Source: JBEPVZ01 sp041690695
Lineage (GTDB): Bacteria > Patescibacteriota > Microgenomatia > Daviesbacterales > UBA10151
Length of the DNA: 13,958 nt
NCBI GenBank assembly: GCA_041690695.1
Contig: JBEPVZ010000025.1
Span: forward strand, 1-13,958
Direction: 5' to 3'
The position numbers and the translations under genes are program-made. The number at the start of each line of letters is the position of its first letter. Positions within the stretch are counted from its first letter, which is position 1. The notes below the pieces were generated by a model that had not been told where the DNA came from, did no database searches, and saw nothing but the letters and a program-made list of their open reading frames with translations. Positions 5,631-12,550 of this stretch are shown here, in pieces.

Positions 5631-6872
5631 ATGGAAGTTATTTATGACCGTGGTAAGTTTTCTGAGGAACCAACGCCGGATCTCTTACTTTTAGGTGATG
5701 GCCAATTAGGTCGAATGATTATTCAGGCTTCCCGTAGATTTAGATTACCAGGTCATGCGGCGCCAGTTTTAGGAGTAATAGGGCTGGATTCTAATAGTTC
5801 GGCCGGTCAGGTGGCGGATATATTTTATGTTGGGAATGTTAATACTCCAGCTGATTTAGACTATCCTGTTGCTCGTGCTAAAGCGGTGGGTTTAGATACT
5901 GAACATGTTGATTCAAAATACTTAAGACGTTCACATCATCCAGCTTTACTTTTCCCACCAGACTTATTGCCGTACACTCAAAATAAACTAGCTCAACATC
6001 AACTTCTGAGAAAACATGGTATTCCGATGCCCGACTTTATTGATCCGATTCAAGGATTTGACGATCTAGAATCAGCTGTCCGCCGGTTGGGAGGTAAAGC
6101 CGTCTTGCAAACTGGTAATGCTGCCTATGATGGCAAGGGCAATGCGGTCATCCTCTCGGAAGCAGATATTCAAGTGGCTTGGGATAAGCTCGGTCAAAAG
6201 GGCTTACTTTATTTAGAGGAGTTTGTTGATTTTGATGCAGAGATGGCAGTTCAGATTGTCCGTGGTCGACAAGGTCGCAATAATCGCGTTTACCCACCAA
6301 CTACTTCAATTCATCACGATGGTATTTTATATTTAGCCGAAGCTTCGGCTTATTTAGATCCAACAGCCAAAGATTCAGCTATAAAATTGGCTCAGCTTGT
6401 TTCAAAAAAACTTCCTGGAGCAGGCTTGTTAACTGTGGAAATGTTTTTAAAAGATGGTCGAGCTTATGTTAATGAGTTTTGTGTTGGTCGTCCCCATAAT
6501 TCTCATCATTGGACAGAGGGAGGAGCTAAAGAATCTCAATTTGGACAGACCAATCGAATGGCATATGGCTTAGATATTGGTTCGACTCAATTTAGGGATG
6601 GAGTTACTCAAGCAACAATGTTGAATTTGCTGGGTGCTAAATCGGCTGGGAAAGAGGTTGAAGGTGTAGACGAGATTGAGCAAAAAACTGGTACCAGAAT
6701 TATTATCTACGGCAAAGATTCTCGAGAGGGTCGAAAATTAGGCGAGATTAGATATGCTTACCTTGGCTCTGAAGGCGTTAATGATCGATCTGAAGGTCTG
6801 GAAAGAGTTTTAGAAGCTCAAGAGCTATTAAACAACGCTAATGATAATCGTTTTAAAGTCTCCCCAATTTAA
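5631..6872 (+). CDS. purK: PurK-like ATP-grasp carboxylase (5-(carboxyamino)imidazole ribonucleotide synthase)
   Basis: The 413-residue protein follows the PurK layout. The N-terminal domain has LGDGQLGRMI (21-30) and a DTEHVD segment (89-94), the ATP-grasp centre has YDGKG (166-170) and LEEFVDFDAEMAVQIVR (195-211) with YPPTTSIHHDGIL (221-233), and the active-site end has VNEFCVGRPHNSHHW (280-294) followed by SQF (302-304). The C-terminal IIIYGKDSREGRKLGEI matches the closing PurK domain. PurK uses ATP and bicarbonate to make N5-CAIR from AIR in purine synthesis. Differences from the usual core are NEFCVGRPHNSHHW where enzymes typically read NE-APRPHNSGHW, and LQTGNAAYDGKG in place of LKT-GYDGKG. 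No purE or other purine gene lies nearby. Transcribed alone from its own leaderless promoter. Confidence 0.85.
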   Translation: MEVIYDRGKFSEEPTPDLLLLGDGQLGRMIIQASRRFRLPGHAAPVLGVIGLDSNSSAGQVADIFYVGNVNTPADLDYPVARAKAVGLDTEHVDSKYLRRSHHPALLFPPDLLPYTQNKLAQHQLLRKHGIPMPDFIDPIQGFDDLESAVRRLGGKAVLQTGNAAYDGKGNAVILSEADIQVAWDKLGQKGLLYLEEFVDFDAEMAVQIVRGRQGRNNRVYPPTTSIHHDGILYLAEASAYLDPTAKDSAIKLAQLVSKKLPGAGLLTVEMFLKDGRAYVNEFCVGRPHNSHHWTEGGAKESQFGQTNRMAYGLDIGSTQFRDGVTQATMLNLLGAKSAGKEVEGVDEIEQKTGTRIIIYGKDSREGRKLGEIRYAYLGSEGVNDRSEGLERVLEAQELLNNANDNRFKVSPI

Positions 6873-6877
6873 GTCGA

Positions 6878-6912
6878 TTCTCATCTAATTCTCAGTTAAA
6901 TTGGTTTATAAT
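6878..6912 (+). promoter_or_regulatory. Direct-repeat operator and promoter of the two-component operon
   Basis: TTCTCAT (6878-6884) and TTCTCAG (6889-6895) are 11 bp apart and cover the place where a -35 box would lie; a perfect TATAAT (6907-6912) starts 18 bp after the start of the second copy. The -10 box ends 7 nt before the ATG at 6920, so the message should be leaderless. The position is that of PhoB/OmpR-type activator boxes and points to autoregulation. Confidence 0.7.
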
Positions 6913-6919
6913 AGCCACG

Positions 6920-7594
6920 ATGAGAATTTTAATTATTGAGGATGAGCATAAGATTGCTCAATCACTTAAAAAGGGGCTTACCCAAGAATCCTATGCGGTT
7001 GATTTAAGTTTTGACGGAGAAGAGGGTTTAGAACTGGCGTTAAGTGGCGAATTTGATCTAATTATTTTAGATAGGCTTCTTCCTAAAATTGATGGCTTAA
7101 CACTTTGTCAAAAAGTTAGGGCAGAAGGAGTTCATACTCCGATTTTGATGTTGACCGCTAAAGGTCAAATTCAAGACCGGGTTGAAGGTTTAAATGCTGG
7201 AGCGGATGATTATCTGGCTAAACCATTTGCTTTCGAAGAGCTACTCGCTCGGATAAGAGCTTTAAAACGCCGTCCAGCCGATAGCGTGGCCGATATTTTA
7301 GAGCTGGCTGATCTGACTTTAAATACTAGCGATCTGGAAGTTAAAAGAAATAAAAAACCAATTAAATTATCCGCTAAGGAATTCGCTTTACTTGAATATT
7401 TGCTGCGTCATAAAAATAAGATAGTGACTAAAGAGCAAATTATTAGTCATGTTTGGAATTATGATTCGGATGTTTTGCCCAATACGGTTGAGGTTTATAT
7501 TGGTTACTTGCGAAGTAAAATTGATAAACCTTTTAACGGGCTAAAACTTGTTCAAACTATTCGAGGGTTTGGTTATAAAATAGGGGATAAATAA
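6920..7594 (+). CDS. OmpR/PhoB-family response regulator
   Basis: The 224-residue protein has a receiver domain (1-115) with acidic pocket E7/D8, phospho-acceptor D51 in LILDRLLP-type context (ILDRLLPKIDG), T79 in LMLTAK, and K101 in YLAKPF. A winged-helix DNA-binding domain follows (about 125-222), with LSAKEFALLEYLLRH, the recognition-helix region NTVEVYIGYLRSKID and the C-terminal IRGFGYKI hairpin typical of the family. All phosphorylation residues are present, so it should be an active regulator binding tandem half-sites. The kinase gene starts on the base after its stop codon. Direct repeats in front of this gene and three others are its most likely targets. Closest in style to CutR/CiaR-like regulators. 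Confidence 0.95.
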   Translation: MRILIIEDEHKIAQSLKKGLTQESYAVDLSFDGEEGLELALSGEFDLIILDRLLPKIDGLTLCQKVRAEGVHTPILMLTAKGQIQDRVEGLNAGADDYLAKPFAFEELLARIRALKRRPADSVADILELADLTLNTSDLEVKRNKKPIKLSAKEFALLEYLLRHKNKIVTKEQIISHVWNYDSDVLPNTVEVYIGYLRSKIDKPFNGLKLVQTIRGFGYKIGDK

Positions 7595-8596
7595 ATGTTT
7601 TATTCAGCCCGAATTAAGTTAACTCTCTGGTATTTACTAATTATTGTTATTATCAGCTTATTATTTAGTTTTGTAATCTATTATCAGATTGACCGAGAGC
7701 TAAATCGAAACTTTAGGCGTTCTCGTGACTTCTATAATTCCCGCCAAGAATTTATTAACTTACCGCCGCCCCCTTTTAGCGATCCGAGTGAGCTTGAAGA
7801 TAGCGAAGATCGTCTTAAATGGAATTTATTATATTTAAACTTAGGTATTTTAATAATCAGCGGAACAGCCGGTTATTTTTTAGCCGGTCGAACTCTCAAA
7901 CCAATTAAAGAGATGGTCGATGAACAAAATAGATTTATTACTGATGCTTCACATGAGTTAAGAACTCCCTTAACTTCGATGAAAATTTCAATTGAAGTTA
8001 ACTTAAGAGATCAAGATTTAAATTTAAAACAAGCCAAAAGTTTATTAAACAGTAATCTTGAAGAGGTCAATAGTATGCAAGTCTTATCAGATGAATTATT
8101 AACTTTATCGCAACCGAATGCTAAATTAAGAACTGATCAATCAGAACGACTCGAACTTAAAAAAATTATCAAGGCCGCGATCTCAAAGGTTGAAGTAAGC
8201 TCAAACAAAAAGAATATTAAAATTAAAACTCAAATTAAAGATCTTTATATACTTGGTAATCAGGACAGTCTGATTGCCTTAATAGTTATATTTTTAGATA
8301 ATGCTATCAAATATAGTTCAAATAAAAGTCCGGTTACTATCAAAGCCGATCGGACTGATGGTCAAGTTAAAGTTTCGATTATTGATCAAGGAATTGGGAT
8401 AGATAAAGATCAACTTTCTAAAATCTTTGACCGCTTTTATCGGACTGATCAATCAAGGTCAAAGGATTCTCAAAATGGTTTCGGGTTGGGATTGGCGATT
8501 GCTAAAAAGATGGCAAACTCGATGAATGGCGCAATTGATGTTAAAAGTCAGCTGGGTCTTGGCACAACTTTTACTTTAACTTTCCCAGCGGCCTAA
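7595..8596 (+). CDS. Membrane sensor histidine kinase, partner of the preceding regulator
   Basis: The ATG directly follows the regulator's TAA with no gap. The 333-residue protein has a first membrane helix at about 9-29, an outside loop of roughly 45 residues (rich in Arg, with a PPPP run at 57-60 and an acidic stretch 63-72), a second helix at about 77-97, then a short linker with no clear full HAMP domain. The phospho-acceptor is H120 in DASHELRTPL. The ATPase part has N236 in IVIFLDNAIKYS, DQGIGID (264-270), the IFDRFYRTD F-box and GFGLGL (295-300). All catalytic elements are intact. The very small extracytoplasmic loop suggests sensing of membrane or envelope state rather than a bulky ligand. 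It should phosphorylate D51 of the adjacent regulator. Confidence 0.95.
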   Translation: MFYSARIKLTLWYLLIIVIISLLFSFVIYYQIDRELNRNFRRSRDFYNSRQEFINLPPPPFSDPSELEDSEDRLKWNLLYLNLGILIISGTAGYFLAGRTLKPIKEMVDEQNRFITDASHELRTPLTSMKISIEVNLRDQDLNLKQAKSLLNSNLEEVNSMQVLSDELLTLSQPNAKLRTDQSERLELKKIIKAAISKVEVSSNKKNIKIKTQIKDLYILGNQDSLIALIVIFLDNAIKYSSNKSPVTIKADRTDGQVKVSIIDQGIGIDKDQLSKIFDRFYRTDQSRSKDSQNGFGLGLAIAKKMANSMNGAIDVKSQLGLGTTFTLTFPAA

Positions 8597-8598
8597 CA

Positions 8599-8632
8599 GT
8601 TTCAGCGAGTTCTCAGTTTGGATGAGTAAACT
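8599..8632 (+). promoter_or_regulatory. Direct-repeat operator and promoter of the efflux operon
   Basis: GTTTCAG (8599-8605) and TTCTCAG (8610-8616) are 11 bp apart, and a TAAACT -10 box (8627-8632) starts 17 bp after the start of the second copy. The ATG of the adaptor is 9 nt after the -10 box, so the message is leaderless or nearly so. No good -35 box is seen, consistent with activation by the two-component regulator encoded just upstream. Confidence 0.62.
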
Positions 8633-8640
8633 TTTTAAGA

Positions 8641-9915
8641 ATGAATAAAATCTTGCAACATAAAAAAATTATCGCTCTAGTATTGATTCTAATTGTTGGT
8701 GGGTTTATTGCTACCAAAGTTTTTAATAAAAAATCTCAAACCCCAACTTTCCAAACAGCCCAAGTTACGAAGGGTCAATTAATAACCAGTATTACTGCTT
8801 CCGGACAAATCTCAAGTGGTAATAATGTCGATATTACCACCCAAGCTTCGGGAGTTGTTAGTAATGTTTATGTTAAAAACGGTGATAAAGTCACTCAAGG
8901 CCAGAATATTGCTGAGATTACGCTCGATCAAGCTTCTCAACAAAAACAGCAATCGGCTTGGGCAAGTTATTTATCAGCCAAAGCCTCGCTTGATAACGCC
9001 AATAATCAATTAAATACTCTTCAGAATACTGAGTTTACAACTAACCAAAAATTTATTAATGATGCGGTGGCTCGAGGTTTAACAACTGATGACCCAACAT
9101 ATATTGAGGAAAATGCGGCTTGGATGGCAGCTGAAAATGATTATAAAAATCAACAAACTTCGATCGCCCAGGCTAACGCTTCGCTAAGTAGTAGTTGGTT
9201 AGCCTACCAGCAAGTTTCGCCGATTGTGACGGCCCCGATTTCTGGAACTGTCACTAATTTAACACTTTCAACGGGAACACCAATTGCCTCTACGACCTCA
9301 AGTAGCTCGAGTTCAACGACCACCTCAACTCAAAAATTGGGATCAGTGGCCATTAGTGGTCCTATTCAAGCTAGTGTTAATTTAGCCGAAGTCGATGTTA
9401 CTAAAGCCTCGGTTGGCCAAAAAGCAACCTTAACACTGGATGCTTTTCCAGATAAAACTTTTACCGGTAAGATAGTTAGTATTGATACAACTGGGGCAGT
9501 TAGCTCAGGCGTCACGACTTATCCTGCCATTATTGCGCTAGATAATAACGATGCGCACATTTACCCTAATATGGGGGTTAATGCCACGATTATTACTCAA
9601 GTTAAAGATGATGTTTTATTAGTTCCTTCTGGAGCTATTCAAACTCAAAGTGGTGCTAAGAGTGCCCGTATTTTGAAAAATAATCAGCCCAGTTCTGTTA
9701 GCATCGAAACTGGTTTATCAAATGATACTGATACCGAAGTCACTTCAGGATTAAATGAAGGTGATACGGTTGTGACTGGCTCAACGGCCGCCACCACAAC
9801 CACAACGAGTACTGGTACCTCTCCGTTTAGCGCCTTGGGTGGCAATCGGACTTTTGGAGGGGGAGGAGGTGCTGCTGTTCGTGGTGGTGGAGCTCCACGA
9901 GGTGGTGGTGGTTAA
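8641..9915 (+). CDS. MacA/HlyD-type membrane fusion (adaptor) protein with Gly-rich tail
   Basis: The 424-residue protein begins with a membrane anchor (residues 9-25) and then a barrel-sandwich (lipoyl-like) half at 53-93 (ASGQISSG ... GVVSNVYVKNGDKVTQGQ), a helical hairpin from about 96 to 192, the second lipoyl half (VTAPISGTVTNL, 196-207), a Ser/Thr-only insertion (217-229), a beta-barrel domain (about 240-320, PIQASVNLAEVDV) and a membrane-proximal domain (to about 380). The tail at 400-424 is Gly/Arg-rich, with long glycine runs. It should connect the MacB-like permease encoded downstream to the cell exterior. The helical hairpin is shorter than in adaptors that reach an outer-membrane TolC, and no TolC gene is present. 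It heads an operon with genes spaced by 5, 2 and about 106 nt. Confidence 0.9.
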   Translation: MNKILQHKKIIALVLILIVGGFIATKVFNKKSQTPTFQTAQVTKGQLITSITASGQISSGNNVDITTQASGVVSNVYVKNGDKVTQGQNIAEITLDQASQQKQQSAWASYLSAKASLDNANNQLNTLQNTEFTTNQKFINDAVARGLTTDDPTYIEENAAWMAAENDYKNQQTSIAQANASLSSSWLAYQQVSPIVTAPISGTVTNLTLSTGTPIASTTSSSSSSTTTSTQKLGSVAISGPIQASVNLAEVDVTKASVGQKATLTLDAFPDKTFTGKIVSIDTTGAVSSGVTTYPAIIALDNNDAHIYPNMGVNATIITQVKDDVLLVPSGAIQTQSGAKSARILKNNQPSSVSIETGLSNDTDTEVTSGLNEGDTVVTGSTAATTTTTSTGTSPFSALGGNRTFGGGGGAAVRGGGAPRGGGG

Positions 9916-9920
9916 AGGTT

Positions 9921-10634
9921 ATGAAAGATGAACCAATTATTCAGGCATCGCATTTATCAAAGATCTACAAAACAGACGTTCTAGAAACGGTCGCCTTAGA
10001 CGATGTCTCGTTTACCATTAACAAGGGTGAGTTTGTGGCCATCATGGGACCATCTGGCTCAGGTAAATCGACCTTAATGCATATTTTAGGAGCTTTGGAT
10101 ACTCCGACAAGCGGCGAATATATTTTGGATGGAGAGAATGTCTCTTTATTAAAAGATGATGAGTTAGCCGATATTCGAAACCGGAAGATTGGTTTTATTT
10201 TTCAAGCCTTTAACTTATTGCCACGAACAACGACTATGCAAAACGTCATGCTGCCAATGGCTTACGCAGGTGTTCCTAAAGAAGAGCGACAAGAACGCGC
10301 TAAAAAGTTTTTAGAGATGGTAGGACTCGGTAACCGTTTAACTCATACCTCAAATCAATTATCAGGTGGTCAACAACAACGGGTGGCGATTGCGAGAGGC
10401 TTGGCGATGAATCCAGCTATTTTATTAGCTGATGAGCCAACCGGAAATATTGCGAGTAACCAGGCGTCTGAAATTATGTCGATCTTTCAAGATTTGAATG
10501 ATCAAGGTCATACTATAGTCATGATTACTCATGAGCCCGATATCGCTGAACATGCCAGACGAATTATCCATGTCAAAGATGGTCATCTCGTGAAAGATGG
10601 TGATGACCATAAGCAAAGAAAGGCCGTTAAATAA
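9921..10634 (+). CDS. MacB/LolD-type ABC transporter ATPase
   Basis: This 237-residue nucleotide-binding protein has Walker A GPSGSGKST (43-51), Q-loop Q95 in FIFQAFNLLPRTT, signature LSGGQQQRVAIARG (147-160), Walker B ILLADE (167-172) and switch H204 in MITHEP. It would power the type VII (MacB-like) permease encoded 2 nt downstream, which works by mechanotransmission. One position is unusual: the D-loop reads GNIAS (175-179) where the family reads GNLDS, so the conserved Asp is Ala178. All other catalytic residues are intact, so ATP hydrolysis is expected but coupling between the two sites may differ. Starts with ATG 5 nt after the adaptor stop, with AAAGG just upstream as a weak ribosome site. 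Confidence 0.94.
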   Translation: MKDEPIIQASHLSKIYKTDVLETVALDDVSFTINKGEFVAIMGPSGSGKSTLMHILGALDTPTSGEYILDGENVSLLKDDELADIRNRKIGFIFQAFNLLPRTTTMQNVMLPMAYAGVPKEERQERAKKFLEMVGLGNRLTHTSNQLSGGQQQRVAIARGLAMNPAILLADEPTGNIASNQASEIMSIFQDLNDQGHTIVMITHEPDIAEHARRIIHVKDGHLVKDGDDHKQRKAVK

Positions 10635-10636
10635 CT

Positions 10637-11860
10637 ATGGAATATTCAGAATTAATTATTGAGGCAATTGGAACTTTAACTGTTAATAAATTACGGACAG
10701 CATTGGCAACTTTAGGAATTGTCATTGGTATTGGTAGTGTTATTGCCTTAATCTCGCTTGGTCAAGCTAGCCAACAAGCTATTCAATCACAAATTCAGTC
10801 TCTTGGAGCTAACTTATTAACGGTTAACCCTGGTGCTCAACGAACCGGAACGGTTAGGGAAGCGGCTGGTGGTGGAACGACTCTGACTCTAGCTGACGCT
10901 ACGGCAATTGAGACCTCGACTGATGTGACGGCTGTCCAAACTGTTTCGCCCGAAGCCGCCAAACGAACTCAGGTCACAACTGGAGCTAGTAATACCAATA
11001 CTCAAGTGATCGGAGCTACTGCCGCTTATGCGAATGTCCATAAAATTTCAATGTCCGAAGGAAATTTCTTGACGGATAGTGACGATCAAAATATGACTAA
11101 AGTTGCGGTCGTCGGATCCCAAGTTGTTAGTGATTTATTTACTGACGGCTCTGATCCTATTGGACAATCAATTCGAATTAGTGGTCAAACCTTTCATATT
11201 ATTGGAGTAACTGTTTCAAAGGGTGGAACTGGTTTTCAAAACCAAGATGATATTATTTATGTGCCGCTCTCAACTGCTCAAAAGCAGCTCTTTGGGATAG
11301 ATTATTTAACTTCAATTGCCCTGGAAGCAAAGAGCTCAGACGTTATGACTGATGCTCAAAACCAGGTCGGTTATTTATTATTAGCTCGTCATAAATTTAA
11401 TGATCCAACTCAAGCTGATTTTTCAATTCTTTCGCAACAAGATATTTTAAATACTGCCTCGTCAACAACCGGAACTTTCACGACGTTATTGTCTGGTGTA
11501 GCTGCCATCTCCCTGCTAGTGGGTGGGATCGGAATTATGAACATCATGCTCGTGACTGTCACTGAAAGAACTCGGGAAATTGGACTTCGTAAAGCCTTAG
11601 GAGCTAAGAAAAAAACAATTGTTGCTCAGTTTTTAATTGAAGCGATCATTTTGACTTTTTCAGGCGGGATAATTGGGGTTGGTTTTGGAGTCTTGGCCTC
11701 ATTTTTATATTCAACTTTTACCAAATCGCTCTTTGTGATTTCACCAATGTCTGTTCTTTTGGCTTTTGTTGTTTCAGCGGCCATCGGAATTTTATTTGGT
11801 TGGTATCCGGCTCGTCGGGCGGCTAATTTACAACCGATAGAAGCTTTGAGGTATGAATAA
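10637..11860 (+). CDS. MacB-type ABC transporter permease
   Basis: The 407-residue protein has the type VII layout: an N-terminal cytoplasmic helix, a first membrane helix at about 23-43 (LGIVIGIGSVIALISLG), a large extracytoplasmic MacB_PCD domain (about 50-275), then three membrane helices at about 283-306, 330-358 and 370-390. The FtsX-type coupling motif ERTREIGLRKALGAK (310-324) lies between helices 2 and 3, and the WYPARRAANLQPIEALRYE ending is classic. It forms a dimer with the ATPase and pushes substrates from the extracytoplasmic side through the adaptor, as for macrolides, peptides or lipoproteins in known members. A Gly/Thr-rich loop at 76-84 is low in complexity. The substrate is unknown. 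Confidence 0.94.
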   Translation: MEYSELIIEAIGTLTVNKLRTALATLGIVIGIGSVIALISLGQASQQAIQSQIQSLGANLLTVNPGAQRTGTVREAAGGGTTLTLADATAIETSTDVTAVQTVSPEAAKRTQVTTGASNTNTQVIGATAAYANVHKISMSEGNFLTDSDDQNMTKVAVVGSQVVSDLFTDGSDPIGQSIRISGQTFHIIGVTVSKGGTGFQNQDDIIYVPLSTAQKQLFGIDYLTSIALEAKSSDVMTDAQNQVGYLLLARHKFNDPTQADFSILSQQDILNTASSTTGTFTTLLSGVAAISLLVGGIGIMNIMLVTVTERTREIGLRKALGAKKKTIVAQFLIEAIILTFSGGIIGVGFGVLASFLYSTFTKSLFVISPMSVLLAFVVSAAIGILFGWYPARRAANLQPIEALRYE

Positions 11861-11870
11861 GTCGTTTTCA

Positions 11871-11935
11871 ATTCTCAATTTCCAATTTTCAAAAGAAATT
11901 TCCTGTAAAGTTCATGAAAATTGAAAATTAAGAAC
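11871..11935. repeat. AT-rich imperfect inverted repeat between efflux permease and DUF5666-like gene
   Basis: The arms 11871-11890 and 11916-11935 are 20 nt each and pair at 17 of 20 positions, separated by 25 nt. The arms are built from short CAATTTTC/GAAAATTG units. I recall similar CAATTTTC-type intergenic repeats from other Patescibacteria genomes, but I cannot confirm a match here. It could be a small non-autonomous repeat element or an mRNA hairpin that reduces expression of the downstream gene relative to the transporter. There is no T-tract directly after the second arm, so it is not a standard terminator. Confidence 0.55.
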
Positions 11936-11950
11936 TAGAAATTCTATTCG

Positions 11951-11961
11951 AAAGGGGGTGA
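11951..11961 (+). promoter_or_regulatory. Strong Shine-Dalgarno of the DUF5666-like gene
   Basis: AAAGGGGGTGA ends 5 nt before the ATG at 11967 and fixes that start. No convincing promoter lies just upstream, so this gene is probably translated from the efflux transcript, with its own strong ribosome site compensating for the 106-nt gap. Confidence 0.6.
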
Positions 11962-11966
11962 AGTAG

Positions 11967-12425
11967 ATGACAAAAAATAATATGATGATTGCCACCGTTG
12001 TGGCTGTTATCGTTGTTGGCGCGGCGGCTTTTTTTGGTGGGATGCAATATCAAAAATCCCAAACTAGACAAGCTTTTGCTGACGGTGCAGCAGGGCGTGG
12101 TCAGCTTGGTAATCGAGCGGGTGGTACTGGTGCTGGAGGTGCTGCTCGAGGTGGGGCAGTTAGGGGACAGATCTTAAGTTCAGACAATAACAGTATTACT
12201 GTCAAGATGATGGATGGTAGCAGCAAAATTGTATTGTTATCGGGTAGTACGACTGTTTCTGAAGCTACAACCGGTTCTGTCCAAAACTTACAACCTGGTA
12301 AAAACGTAATGGTTTTTGGTACAACCAATTCAGATGGTTCAGTAACAGCTCAGAACGTTCAGGTTGGAGATGGCCAGATGATGTTTGGTAATCGTGGTCA
12401 AACTCCAGCTCCTAGCGGACAGTAA
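11967..12425 (+). CDS. Membrane-anchored DUF5666-like protein with Gly/Arg-rich linker
   Basis: The 152-residue product has an N-terminal membrane helix (7-25) followed by GGMQYQKSQ, a Gly/Ala/Arg-rich stretch (39-66), and a small beta-rich domain (65-134) reading VRGQILSSDNNSITVKM, then SKIVLLSGSTTV, then NLQPGKNVMVFGTTN and SVTAQNVQV, which fits the DUF5666 family. That domain looks like a small OB-like barrel; its biochemical role is not known to me. The protein should sit on the outer face of the membrane. It closes the efflux operon and shares the Gly/Arg-rich composition of the adaptor tail, suggesting the two occupy the same place or interact. A hairpin terminator follows 16 nt after the stop. 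Confidence 0.8.
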   Translation: MTKNNMMIATVVAVIVVGAAAFFGGMQYQKSQTRQAFADGAAGRGQLGNRAGGTGAGGAARGGAVRGQILSSDNNSITVKMMDGSSKIVLLSGSTTVSEATTGSVQNLQPGKNVMVFGTTNSDGSVTAQNVQVGDGQMMFGNRGQTPAPSGQ

Positions 12426-12441
12426 CTTTGGTGTTTTAAAA

Positions 12442-12483
12442 GCCCAGTCTCCCTATTCGAGACTGGGCATATCTAGCATTTTT
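12442..12483 (+). terminator. Hairpin terminator closing the efflux operon
   Basis: GCCCAGTCTC (12442-12451) and GAGACTGGGC (12459-12468) pair perfectly over 10 bp with a 7-nt loop. A run of five T occurs at 12479-12483, about 10 nt after the stem, so it is not a textbook intrinsic terminator, but no other stable stem of this kind is seen in the window and it sits exactly between two transcription units. Confidence 0.65.
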
Positions 12484-12492
12484 CTGACCTAG

Positions 12493-12526
12493 CACTTACC
12501 TAATTCTTACTCAAGCAATTTATACT
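12493..12526 (+). promoter_or_regulatory. Direct-repeat operator and promoter of the 48-residue membrane protein
   Basis: CACTTAC (12493-12499) and TTCTTAC (12504-12510) are 11 bp apart, joined by the same CTAA spacer as in the two-component promoter. TATACT (12521-12526) starts 17 bp after the start of the second copy. The predicted start is near 12533, leaving a short leader that carries the Shine-Dalgarno. From -10 box to ATG is 30 bp, the same as in front of the coiled-coil gene. Confidence 0.58.
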
Positions 12527-12535
12527 GAGTTTCAG

Positions 12536-12545
12536 AGGAGGTGAT
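12536..12545 (+). promoter_or_regulatory. Consensus Shine-Dalgarno of the 48-residue membrane protein
   Basis: AGGAGGTGAT is a nearly full anti-16S match and ends 5 nt before the ATG at 12551. A GTG at 12548 is in frame but only 2 nt from the site, so the ATG is preferred. Confidence 0.7.
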
Positions 12546-12550
12546 TTGTG

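Noticed and set aside
8816..9013. Short plus-strand frame inside the adaptor gene
   Set aside because: It is out of frame within the conserved lipoyl domain and has no ribosome site.
11626..11871. Open frame on the minus strand opposite the end of the MacB-type permease
   Set aside because: It is a shadow of a well-conserved family C-terminus, with no initiation signals.
11871..11935. Inverted repeat as an intrinsic terminator after the permease
   Set aside because: The stem is AT-rich with a 25-nt loop and no T-tract follows; the GC-rich hairpin at 12442-12468 is a far better terminator.
12101..12328. Open frame on the minus strand opposite the DUF5666-like gene
   Set aside because: It arises from the Gly/Arg-rich tract read backward as Pro/Ala-rich sequence; the plus-strand gene has a strong Shine-Dalgarno and a membrane anchor.
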